A program made the translations under genes and the position numbers. The notes beneath the pieces are model-generated. The model was not told where the DNA came from. It was given only the letters and a program-made list of their open reading frames with translations, and ran no database searches. A DNA stretch of 5,958 bases from Lachnospiraceae bacterium UBA3692. Lineage in GTDB: Bacteria > Bacillota > Clostridia > Lachnospirales > Lachnospiraceae. The stretch lies in NCBI GenBank assembly GCA_002372815.1, contig DFIR01000004.1:26608-32565 (forward strand), in the 5' to 3' direction. Shown here in pieces: positions 1-5,560 of the stretch. Position 1 is the stretch's first letter. Each line of letters starts with the position of its first letter.

Positions 1-50
1 CGTTTTTCTAAAATTCTTATGAAAAAGTCTACAGATTTCCAATCGCAGAA

Positions 51-55
51 AGGAG
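51..55 (+). promoter_or_regulatory. Ribosome binding site selecting a TTG start
   Basis: AGGAG (within AAAGGAG) lies six bases before the TTG at 62 and supports that codon as the start of the AraC-family regulator. No clear -35/-10 pair is visible in the 50 bases before it. The promoter may lie left of the window. Confidence 0.75.
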
Positions 56-61
56 TCTGTT

Positions 62-946
62 TTGCTGACCTACAATCTGGATATTTCGGAGGACAGTCTC
101 TGGATCCGCACGACCCCCGGCCCGACGGCGCTGGCACAGCCCTACTATGTGACGGAGGCCGGCAGATTCCGCGCCGGCAGGCGCTTTGAGACCTCCCGCA
201 CGCACAAGGACAGCTTCCTGCTCTTCCTGACCACCGAGGGGGAGGGGCAGCTGATCCAGGGCGAGTACGTCCTGCGGATGACCCCCGGCACCGCGGTCCT
301 CATCGACTGCCGGACGCCCCAGAAGTATCGCACCGCCCCCGGCGCGGACTGCTGGGAGCACTACTGGGTGCACATGGACGGAGCGGGGGTCCGGGCGCTC
401 TTCGAGATCATCGATCCCGGCGGCCGGCCTGCCGCCATCCCCGTCTCCGAGACGCTCGGGGAGATCTTCGACCATCTCCTGCACCGGGTCGAGCAGGAGA
501 CCGCCTCCGCCGTGCTGTCGGCAAGTCTGGACGTCCACCGGATCCTGCAGCGCCTCGCGTCCGCCAGGCTCCGGGAACTGCCCGGCGCCGACCGGAACCA
601 CCGGGAGCTCATGGAGACCGCCGCCGACTACATCCGCGAACACTACGCCGAGGACCTGCACATCGAGACCCTCCTCGGGATCACCCACCTGTCCCGGTCC
701 TATTTCCTGCGCCTGTTCCGGCAGCACATGGGGACGACGCCTTACAATTTCCTCCTGCGGACGCGCGTCACACGGGCCCGCGAACTGCTGGAGATGACCG
801 ACCTGCCTGTCGCCGTGATCGCGGAGCGCGTGGGGTTCGGGAACGAGACCAACTTCTCCTCCCGCTTCAGCGCCGTCGCGGGGATCACGCCCTCCGCCTG
901 CCGCCGGCAGGCCATCGCGCGGGCCGGCGACACGAGCAGGTCGTAA
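62..946 (+). CDS. AraC-family transcriptional regulator
   Basis: This is a 294-residue DNA-binding regulator of the AraC/XylS family. Residues 40-105 look like the N-terminal cupin ligand-sensing domain, with beta-rich sequence, a GEG turn at 60-62 and the family-typical segment from TPGTAVLIDC to WEHYWVHMDG. Residues 185-285 form the C-terminal double helix-turn-helix. The first HTH is around 201-223 (ETLLGITHLSRSYFLRLFRQ), followed by the linker RVTRARELLE. The second is around 249-272, with the family signature AERVGFGNETNFSSRF and then GITPSACRR. Length is normal for the family. The start is TTG at 62, preceded six bases upstream by AGGAG at 51-55; no ATG fits as well. The gene lies 52 bases before the shikimate dehydrogenase gene on the same strand, so it probably controls that gene or a neighbouring pathway. 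The ligand cannot be read from the sequence. The family call is very secure and the target is inferred. Confidence 0.94.
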   Translation: MLTYNLDISEDSLWIRTTPGPTALAQPYYVTEAGRFRAGRRFETSRTHKDSFLLFLTTEGEGQLIQGEYVLRMTPGTAVLIDCRTPQKYRTAPGADCWEHYWVHMDGAGVRALFEIIDPGGRPAAIPVSETLGEIFDHLLHRVEQETASAVLSASLDVHRILQRLASARLRELPGADRNHRELMETAADYIREHYAEDLHIETLLGITHLSRSYFLRLFRQHMGTTPYNFLLRTRVTRARELLEMTDLPVAVIAERVGFGNETNFSSRFSAVAGITPSACRRQAIARAGDTSRS

Positions 947-958
947 CAGACCGGTCTG
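947..958. promoter_or_regulatory. Perfect 12-bp palindrome between regulator and dehydrogenase
   Basis: CAGACCGGTCTG is a perfect palindrome starting on the first base after the TAA of the regulator. It is followed at 959-981 by three imperfect direct copies of CTGACCGCA. No T run follows, so it is unlikely to be a terminator. It could be an operator or simply chance; a 12-bp palindrome is weak evidence by itself. Confidence 0.3.
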
Positions 959-998
959 CTGACCGCACTGACGCACTGACCAAGAAAGGATCTTTCAA

Positions 999-1889
999 AT
1001 GGACAACAGAATCTCCGGCACGACCCGCGTGCTCTCCCTGATCGGTTCGCCGGTCGGCCACTCCGGCTCACCGGCCATGCACAACTACGCTGCGCAGCTT
1101 CTGGGGCTGGACTACGTGTACATCGCTTTCGACGTGAAGGAGGCACAGACCGCCGATGCCCTGCAGGCCATCCGCACACTCGGGATCCGCGGTTCCAACG
1201 TGACCATGCCCTGCAAGACCGCCGCGGCGCTGTACGCCGACCGTCTCTCCCCCGCTGCGTCGATCATCGGCGCCTGCAATACGCTCGTCAATGACGACGG
1301 CGTCCTCACCGGATACACCACGGATGGGGAAGGGTATGTCGCTTCACTCCGCGACCGGGGCATTGAGATCCGGGGCAAAAGGCTTCTCCTGGCCGGCGCC
1401 GGGGGCGCCGCCTGTGCCATCGCCGTGCAGTGTGCTCTGGATGGCGCCCGCTCCGTCACCTTCCTCCTTCGCAGGGGCTCTTCCTGGGCCCGCGCAGAGG
1501 AGCTCTCCGAAAAGATCCGCGCCGTCGCCCCCGCCTGCGCGATCTCCCTGCTGGACCTCACGGACACGGAAGGGGTGCGCGCCGCGCTCGCGGACAGCGA
1601 CATCTTCGCCAACGCTACCAGCGTCGGCATGCGCCCGCACGAGGATGCGAGTATCCTGGACGGCATACTGGCCGGGGAGGATCCCCGGACCGTCCTCCGC
1701 CCGGAGCTCGTCGTCACCGACGCCGTCTACGATCCGGTCCGCACGAAGCTTCTGCGCGACGCGGAGGCGGCGGGCTGCACGACCGTCGACGGTCTCGCCA
1801 TGCTCCTGTGGCAGGGCGTCGCCGCCTTCCGGCTCTTCACCGGCCGGGACATGCCTGTGCGCGAGGTGCGGGAGCGGTTTTTCTCCTGA
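999..1889 (+). CDS. aroE: Shikimate/quinate 5-dehydrogenase (AroE/YdiB family)
   Basis: This 296-residue cytosolic enzyme interconverts 3-dehydroshikimate and shikimate, and in YdiB-like members also quinate, using NAD(P)H. The substrate domain starts with GSPVGHSGSPAMHN (16-29), in which S22 and S24 match the conserved serine pair. The catalytic lysine is K73 in NVTMPCK, with N94 in ACNTLVND and the catalytic aspartate D109 in GYTTDG. The dinucleotide-binding loop is GAGGAA (133-138), NATSVGM is at 205-211, and the C-terminal signature is DGLAMLLWQG (264-273). The GYTTDG, NVTMPCK and LLRRGSS segments, plus the long C-terminus, resemble E. coli YdiB more than housekeeping AroE. NAD use or quinate activity is therefore possible. 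The ATG at 999 has AAAGGA at 985-990, eight bases upstream. The gene probably shares a transcript with the AraC-type regulator. Family certain; AroE versus YdiB role uncertain. Confidence 0.94.
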   Translation: MDNRISGTTRVLSLIGSPVGHSGSPAMHNYAAQLLGLDYVYIAFDVKEAQTADALQAIRTLGIRGSNVTMPCKTAAALYADRLSPAASIIGACNTLVNDDGVLTGYTTDGEGYVASLRDRGIEIRGKRLLLAGAGGAACAIAVQCALDGARSVTFLLRRGSSWARAEELSEKIRAVAPACAISLLDLTDTEGVRAALADSDIFANATSVGMRPHEDASILDGILAGEDPRTVLRPELVVTDAVYDPVRTKLLRDAEAAGCTTVDGLAMLLWQGVAAFRLFTGRDMPVREVRERFFS

Positions 1890-1935
1890 TGCATCCGGAT
1901 CAGCCCGCGGCCGGCCGTTCGATAACAGCATGTGT

Positions 1936-1985
1936 AAAGCCTGTAAACATGTACTGCAGATTGCATTACATATTTACAGGCTTTT
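1936..1985. terminator. Convergent-gene hairpin terminator (aroE side)
   Basis: AAAGCCTGTAAA (1936-1947) pairs perfectly with TTTACAGGCTTT (1973-1984). The stem continues inward, after a C/A mismatch, with ATGTA (1949-1953) against TACAT (1967-1971). On the + strand it ends in a short T run (TTTTA), so it likely terminates the dehydrogenase transcript. On the - strand the tail is only CTTTACAC, so bidirectional action is less sure. Confidence 0.7.
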
Positions 1986-2004
1986 AAAGTACCCAATCAG
2001 ATGT

Positions 2005-2028
2005 AAAAAAGGGCTGCCGTCAGCTGCC
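2005..2028 (-). terminator. Intrinsic terminator after the potassium channel gene
   Basis: Read leftward, a GC-rich hairpin (2028 to 2012, GGC-A-GCT with loop GAC, then GGC-A-GCC) is followed by C and six T residues (2010-2005). It begins nine bases after the channel's TGA stop. The stem is short, 3+3 pairs around an A/A mismatch with one G-U pair, so strength is probably moderate. Confidence 0.6.
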
Positions 2029-2037
2029 TCCGCCGGC

Positions 2038-3285
2038 TCACAGGCGCATGTACTCCCCCGCCTCCGACTGGTCGAACATGTAGACGCGGTCGCCTTCCAG
2101 CAGGATGGTGTCCCCTTTGGGGATGACGGCGGTGCTGCCGCGTTTGATCAGGATGACGTAGGTCTGGCGGGAGATGTTGAGCTCGCTGATGCGCTTGCCG
2201 TTCCAGCGGTGATTCTTCCGCAGGACGACCTCGCTGACTTTCAGGAGACGGTCGCCGGGGCGGGGCCTCGCGCCGATGATGAGCAGGTCGCCCGGCTGCA
2301 GGATCGTGTCGCCGTGGGGGACGATCATCTGTCCGCCGCGGCGGATCGCCGCCAGGATCGAATCCCTGGGCAGTCCCAGGTCGTTGACGCTCTTGCCGTT
2401 CCACTTGTCGCGGTTCTGGAGCTTGAGGTTGATGAAGCGCAGGTCCTCCTGTTCCGCCGCGTCGCCCAGCTTCTGCAGGCGCGTATACTGCTCGACGAAG
2501 CCGGCGGAAATGATACCTGTCGGGATCGCGACCATGCCCACACCGAGAAAAGTGATGATGATGCTGAAGATCCTGCCCATCGTCGTCACGGGATAGATAT
2601 CGCCGTAGCCGACGGTCAGCAGCGTGGACACGGACCACCAGATGCCGGAGAAAGCATTCTCGAATACCTCCGGCTGCGCGTCGTGCTCGAGGCTGTACAT
2701 GCACAGGCTCGAGGCGAGCATCAGCGTGAGGATGATGAAGACGGAGGACAGGAGCTGCTGCCTCTTGCTGGAGATGACTTCCGTGATGACGTTGAGGGAG
2801 TCGTAGTAGGCGTTGATCCGGAAGAGCCGGAGGATCCGCACGACGCGGAACATCCGGAACGCGGCCATCCCGGCCGGGAAGAAGAAAGGCAGGCAGTAGG
2901 GCAGGAAGGACATCACGTCGATGATGCCGGCGGCCGATGTCATGTAGCTGAAGATCGCCTGCTTCTGGGAGCGGTCCGGATAGAGCGCGCCCGCCGTCAT
3001 GATCCGCAGCACATAGTCCACCGCGAAGAAGAGGACCGTCACCGTCTCCACAGCAACAAAAACAGCCCCGTACTGCGCACGGAGCCCTTCAAATGTATTC
3101 ATGATCGCTGCCGCCAGGTTCGCGAGCAGCGCGGCCGTACTGAAAATATCGTACGCGCGGTTCACCGGATCGTCGACCACGCCGACGGAGACCATCTTGA
3201 ACAGTCTCCGCTGCCGCGCCAGAAAAGCTGCCCGCTGTCCGGCCTGTTCCCTGCTCTCCCGCGAGGTGCGTCCGTTTTCTCCCAA
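2038..3285 (-). CDS. Voltage-gated-type potassium channel with tandem TrkA_C domains
   Basis: This 415-residue membrane protein has a six-helix ion-channel core, with helices near 46-65, 73-95, 112-137, 141-158, 178-197 and 237-263. The S4-like helix carries arginines at every third position (R144, R147, R150, R153, R156), as in voltage sensors. The selectivity filter is TVGYGD at 224-229, specific for potassium. Two homologous C-terminal domains follow (about 286-345 and 353-412). Each begins WNGK and contains a GDTIL segment, typical of TrkA_C/RCK_C ligand-binding modules. No RCK_N Rossmann domain precedes them, so gating by NAD is not expected; TrkA_C domains can bind small ligands such as cyclic di-AMP in other proteins, but this is not shown here. 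The start is TTG at 3285-3283, seven bases after AGGAGG (3298-3293). The gene lies 50 bases after the YfbR-type gene and is probably the last of that operon. Confidence 0.93.
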   Translation of the reverse strand: MGENGRTSRESREQAGQRAAFLARQRRLFKMVSVGVVDDPVNRAYDIFSTAALLANLAAAIMNTFEGLRAQYGAVFVAVETVTVLFFAVDYVLRIMTAGALYPDRSQKQAIFSYMTSAAGIIDVMSFLPYCLPFFFPAGMAAFRMFRVVRILRLFRINAYYDSLNVITEVISSKRQQLLSSVFIILTLMLASSLCMYSLEHDAQPEVFENAFSGIWWSVSTLLTVGYGDIYPVTTMGRIFSIIITFLGVGMVAIPTGIISAGFVEQYTRLQKLGDAAEQEDLRFINLKLQNRDKWNGKSVNDLGLPRDSILAAIRRGGQMIVPHGDTILQPGDLLIIGARPRPGDRLLKVSEVVLRKNHRWNGKRISELNISRQTYVILIKRGSTAVIPKGDTILLEGDRVYMFDQSEAGEYMRL

Positions 3286-3292
3286 GTGCGTC

Positions 3293-3298
3293 CCTCCT
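3293..3298 (-). promoter_or_regulatory. Strong ribosome binding site for a TTG start
   Basis: A perfect AGGAGG on the - strand (3298 to 3293) lies seven bases before TTG at 3285. It fixes the start of the potassium channel despite the non-ATG codon. It sits in the 50-base gap after the YfbR-type gene, so the channel can be translated independently within the operon. Confidence 0.8.
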
Positions 3299-3335
3299 GC
3301 TGGCTCTTAGCGAACTGCCCTGCCGTTCTGCGGCG

Positions 3336-3998
3336 TCAGGACAGCTCGTCGAGCGTGTGCCCGTAAGCGGGCAGGAATTCCTCTGTATAGACGCGCACCT
3401 CCGGAAGCTCCTCCTCCAGTGCGCACACCGCCTCGAGGATGGTCTGCCGCGCGGTGCGGAACTCTCCGTTGCCGGCATTCTCCTCTTCGATGCATTTGAT
3501 GAGCGCCGACAGCTTGTCTGCCGCCTTGACGAGGCGGAGCGTGTAGCGGATCCGTTCCCGCTCCTCAGCGGCTTCCGGAGAGAGGTCTTCCTGTGCGGAG
3601 CCTTCCTGTGCGGAGCTTTCCGACAGGGCTTCCTCCGGGTGGAAGATCTCCCGGTAGGTCGGCCGCAGGTCCTCCGGCAGACGCTCGATCAGCGTCTCCT
3701 CCGCCTGATACTCGACCGCCTTGTAGGCTTCCTTCAGCTGGCGGTTGATATATTTGACCGGCGTCGGCATGTCGCCGGTGATGATCTCCGACGCGTCGTG
3801 ATACAGCCCGATGAGGGCGGCCCGCTCAGCGTTGAGCTGCCTCCCGAAGCGGACGTTGCCGATGGTGCACAGCGCGTGCGCGATCATCGCGACCTCGAGG
3901 GAGTGCTCCGACAGGTTCTCGGGCCGGGTGCTGCGCATCAGTGCCCAGCGCTCGATATACTTCATCCTCGAGACCGTAGCAAAAAAACTGTAACTCAC
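3336..3998 (-). CDS. yfbR: YfbR-type HD-domain 5'-deoxynucleotidase
   Basis: This 220-residue cytosolic metal-dependent phosphohydrolase is related to E. coli YfbR, which removes phosphate from deoxyribonucleoside 5'-monophosphates. The N-terminus aligns closely with YfbR (FFATVSRMKYIERWALMR). The HD-domain ligands are H32 in SEHS, H67-D68 in YHDASE and D161 in KAADKLSALIKC. R17-W18 and D76 in TGDMPTPVK, which YfbR uses for substrate selection and catalysis, are also kept. Residues 121-150 form an acidic insertion of roughly 25 residues, absent from E. coli YfbR, that contains a tandem SAQE repeat. The start is GTG at 3998-3996; its GTG overlaps the TGA of the upstream kinase-like gene in GTGA. 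AGGAG (4013-4009) and a closer AGGA (4008-4005) precede it. The N-terminal alignment with YfbR supports this start over the ATG at residue 12. The gene likely balances nucleotide pools. Confidence 0.94.
   Translation of the reverse strand: MSYSFFATVSRMKYIERWALMRSTRPENLSEHSLEVAMIAHALCTIGNVRFGRQLNAERAALIGLYHDASEIITGDMPTPVKYINRQLKEAYKAVEYQAEETLIERLPEDLRPTYREIFHPEEALSESSAQEGSAQEDLSPEAAEERERIRYTLRLVKAADKLSALIKCIEEENAGNGEFRTARQTILEAVCALEEELPEVRVYTEEFLPAYGHTLDELS
3587..3616 (-). repeat. Two tandem 15-bp copies inside the YfbR-type gene
   Basis: CTTCCTGTGCGGAGC (+ strand) occurs twice head to tail, at 3587-3601 and 3602-3616. On the coding strand it encodes the repeated SAQE segment of the acidic insertion (residues 128-137). 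The copies are identical, and the 15-bp period keeps the frame, so this is probably a recent slippage duplication. Confidence 0.85.
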
Positions 3999-4558
3999 TT
4001 CCCGTCCTCTCCTGCCGCCTTCGCCGTCTTCTGCAGCTCTTTGTAGTGCCGGATGATGTCGACGATGATGCTGCCGATGTCGCTCTCCGACGTGTCATAA
4101 TACAAGTCATAGGATTCCGGAACGCCCCACTCCTTGCCGGTCACTTCCCGGTAGAAGGCCCTGCGGCTCTCATCCTTGCGCCGGGTCAGCTCCTCGACCG
4201 CGCTTCTGGACAGTCCCTGCACGCGCATGGTCCTGGCGATCCGCTGCTCCCAGGGCGCCGCGATGAAGACGCTCAGCGTCGGAACGCCGGCCTTCTTCAG
4301 GATATCGTCCGCACAGCGCCCGACGATCACCGCCGGCTCTCTCTTCGCGAGCTCCAGGATCGTCGCTTTCTGCACTTCCCGCACGCTGCAGTTCGTTCTG
4401 TCAAAAAGGGGATTCTTCCCTTCATTCTCATCCGTCAGCAGCTCCGCTGCCGTGAGCAGGATCAGCTCGTCATCGTAATAAGGCATCCCCAGCCGGTTCG
4501 CCAGGAACTCTCCGATCTTATGTCCGCCGCTTCCAAATTGTCTGCCGATCGTGATCAT
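3995..4558 (-). CDS. Cytidylate kinase-like P-loop protein
   Basis: This 187-residue protein belongs to the cytidylate kinase-like family (Pfam type Cytidylate_kin2). It begins MITIGRQFGSGGHKIG, where GRQFGSGGHK (5-14) is the variant P-loop typical of the family. YYDDELI (27-33) is next, then the signature AVIVGRCADDILK (76-88). The segment SVFIAAPWEQRIART (96-110) leads into a basic lid-like region (RRKDESRRAFYREVTGKEW), and ESYDLYYDTS (148-157) is typical of the C-terminus. Proteins of this family often lack a proven substrate; nucleoside monophosphate phosphorylation is inferred. Compared with typical members the middle segment (40-60) is somewhat short. The ATG at 4558-4556 has AGGAGG (4570-4565) six bases upstream. 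An upstream in-frame GTG at 4600 lies inside a repeat and lacks family homology. It is the first gene of the leftward operon and is coupled by a four-base overlap to the nucleotidase gene. Confidence 0.87.
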   Translation of the reverse strand: MITIGRQFGSGGHKIGEFLANRLGMPYYDDELILLTAAELLTDENEGKNPLFDRTNCSVREVQKATILELAKREPAVIVGRCADDILKKAGVPTLSVFIAAPWEQRIARTMRVQGLSRSAVEELTRRKDESRRAFYREVTGKEWGVPESYDLYYDTSESDIGSIIVDIIRHYKELQKTAKAAGEDGK

Positions 4559-4564
4559 GTGGAT

Positions 4565-4570
4565 CCTCCT
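4565..4570 (-). promoter_or_regulatory. Ribosome binding site fixing the kinase-like start
   Basis: AGGAGG on the - strand (4570 to 4565) lies six bases before the ATG at 4558. This spacing and the P-loop alignment (MITIGRQ) favour 4558 over the longer GTG start at 4600. Confidence 0.8.
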
Positions 4571-4595
4571 CGTCTCTGCGCTCACGCAGGGTTCT

Positions 4596-4624
4596 CTCAC
4601 ACAGGGGACGGTTCTCTGTGTGAG
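4596..4624 (+). repeat. Short palindromic repeat, copy 1 (GGGGACGGTTCTC core)
   Basis: This is a 29-base near-perfect palindrome with arms CTCACACAG and CTGTGTGAG around GGGACGGTTCT. On the + strand the inner stem can continue with two G-U pairs. On the - strand the same positions are A/C mismatches. It lies in the leader of the kinase-like gene and is the best-preserved of about six copies in the window, resembling REP-type bacterial repeats. Confidence 0.8.
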
Positions 4625-4649
4625 CCCTTATTCCCCTGATACTGACTCA

Positions 4650-4658
4650 ATCATACCA
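4650..4658 (-). promoter_or_regulatory. Candidate extended -10 promoter for the nucleotidase/channel operon
   Basis: Read leftward, TGGTATGAT (4658 to 4650) matches an extended -10 element (TGnTATAAT with one mismatch). No good -35 is seen at the right distance, where the sequence is GT-rich and abuts repeat copy 2. Initiation near 4643 would give a leader of about 85 bases containing repeat copy 1. This is the only plausible promoter between the RNA terminator and the kinase-like gene. Confidence 0.45.
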
Positions 4659-4674
4659 TACTTTCCGGCAAAAT

Positions 4675-4702
4675 ACACACACAGAACCGTCCCCTGTGTG
4701 AG
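4675..4702 (-). repeat. Short palindromic repeat, copy 2 (inverted)
   Basis: This is an inverted copy of the repeat at 4596-4624; the - strand reads CTCACACAGGGGACGGTTCT followed by GTGTGTG. It differs by a 2-base deletion and a changed outer end. With copy 1 it forms an inverted pair around about 50 bases that hold the candidate operon promoter. Confidence 0.8.
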
Positions 4703-4737
4703 CCCGTGAGAGGGACCTGCAGGTGCGCTCCAGGCAC

Positions 4738-4783
4738 AAAAAAAGGAGGGAGATGACTTCCGGTCTTCCGGAGCATCTCCCTC
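4738..4783 (-). terminator. Strong intrinsic terminator of the structured RNA
   Basis: Read leftward, GAGGGAGATG (4783-4774) pairs perfectly with CATCTCCCTC (4755-4746). Inside is a second stem, CCGG (4771-4768) with CCGG (4763-4760). One C is followed by seven T residues (4744-4738). It lies about 300 bases after a consensus promoter on the same strand. Confidence 0.88.
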
Positions 4784-5045
4784 AGGTGTGAAATTTGTCC
4801 AATGGTCCGCCCTCCTTGAAGCTTATGTCCGGACCGTTACAGCTTCTGTGGAACAGCTTCGTGGAATCTACTGGATTTCCTAGCTCCTTCCTGCCTCTGG
4901 TCCTTCTCCTGCTGCCCTTGCTGAAGGGGCTGTAAGCCTGCTCAGATGATTGGTCCGTACCTCCTTGTCCTTATTCCGACGGATTCATTTGATGCTTTTT
5001 GTTGCTTCTGGTTCTCCACTGATCTGATCGGTGAAACTTTGCTAG

Positions 5046-5070
5046 CTAGTACATCGGACCGTTCTCCTTT
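5046..5070 (-). other. Two-codon start-stop frame behind a ribosome binding site
   Basis: Near the 5' end of the predicted RNA, AAAGGAG (5070-5064) is followed after nine bases by ATG TAC TAG (5054-5046). This is the arrangement of a minimal Met-Tyr-stop frame. Its start codon immediately follows the GGUCCG arm of the first module, so a ribosome parked here would cover or open that helix. Chance cannot be excluded. Confidence 0.35.
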
Positions 5071-5085
5071 GCTTTTGTTAATTTT

Positions 5086-5113
5086 ATTATAACGATTCTG
5101 TCATTATTGTCAA
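5086..5113 (-). promoter_or_regulatory. Perfect sigma-A promoter of the structured RNA
   Basis: Read leftward, TTGACA (5113-5108) and TATAAT (5091-5086) are both exact consensus, separated by 16 bases. A/T-rich DNA lies around and upstream. Start is expected near A5079. This is by far the best promoter in the window and implies a strongly expressed transcript. Confidence 0.88.
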
Positions 5114-5164
5114 TACAGTTAGTGCTATTTCCTTTAAATTATCTGAATTTTCAGAAATACAGAG

Positions 5165-5179
5165 CAGGGGACGGTTCTC
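5165..5179 (+). repeat. Short palindromic repeat, copy 3 (core only)
   Basis: CAGGGGACGGTTCTC matches the central core of copy 1 exactly; the outer arms are replaced by GAG on the left and CGCGCGCTC on the right. It marks the left edge of the first large palindrome. Confidence 0.7.
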
Positions 5180-5560
5180 CGCGCGCTCCACCAGGCACAT
5201 AAAGGCAGCCTGCATCCGTTCGTTCCACGATCACTTCGCTGAGATACACGCAGAACGCGTACATGCACGTAAGGAATACAGGGCACACACTCGTCGGACG
5301 AATCAGCAGAATATACATAGATCCCAGAAAGGCCCCTGTCAGCCAATGTCCCAACTCGGCCGCCGCTCTGATGACCGGCGTCCTCAGACAGTAGGACAAC
5401 GGAGACGCAGTGCGGACACTGCGCCTCCGAACTGCCAGGGGCCTTCCTGCGATCAGGTATATTCGGATGCTTCTTCTTTAAGGCGGGTGTGTGCCCTGTA
5501 TTCTCACGTGCATGGAAGATGCGCTGTGAGAATGCAGATGTACGGAAGTGGGACGGAATA

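Larger units (their letters stand above)
4738..5079 (-). ncRNA. Unrecognised structured RNA, about 340 nt, GGA-rich
   Basis: A consensus promoter and an intrinsic terminator define a transcript of about 342 nt with no convincing protein frame. The RNA has two similar modules. AACGGUCCG occurs at 5063-5055 and 4838-4830, and each copy can pair with a downstream CGGACC (4957-4952 and 4809-4804). Each CGGACC follows CAAGGAGG (4967-4960 and 4818-4811). Crossed pairing between modules is also possible, so two folds compete. Other helices are a hairpin at 5036-5010 (GUU/AAC, CAC/GUG, GAU/AUC) and one at 4930-4914 (GCCC/GGGC). GAAGCUGU is directly repeated at 4860 and 4846. I count about 18 GGA triplets and five AGGAG motifs. 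It does not show the hallmarks of tmRNA, RNase P RNA, SRP RNA or the common riboswitches. It could be a CsrA-type protein sponge, an attenuating leader for the operon downstream, or a new class. Confidence 0.72.

Noticed and set aside
29..976. A 315-codon open frame on the - strand over the AraC-type gene
   Set aside because: It is antisense to a gene with clear family motifs and has a low-complexity Gly/Arg/Pro-rich translation and no recognisable domain.
1291..3366. A 691-codon open frame on the + strand
   Set aside because: It runs out of frame through the dehydrogenase gene and then antisense to the potassium channel. The translation is compositionally odd, with Ala/Pro/Ser-rich and then His/Asp/Glu-rich stretches. 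It exists because high-GC coding DNA has few stops in other frames.
4559..4600. Longer start (GTG at 4600) for the kinase-like gene
   Set aside because: The extra 14 residues come from repeat copy 1 and precede the family's normal N-terminus. AGGAGG is correctly placed only for the ATG at 4558.
4046..4639. A 197-codon open frame on the + strand
   Set aside because: It is antisense to the kinase-like gene, whose P-loop and GRCAD motifs are clear; its own translation shows no family features.
4738..5079. T-box or other known riboswitch, tmRNA, RNase P RNA or SRP RNA
   Set aside because: The conserved T-box motif (AGGGTGGnACCGCG), the RNase P core, the tmRNA tRNA-like end and the SRP GGAA-tetraloop motif were looked for by eye and not found. 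A covariance search is still needed to be certain.
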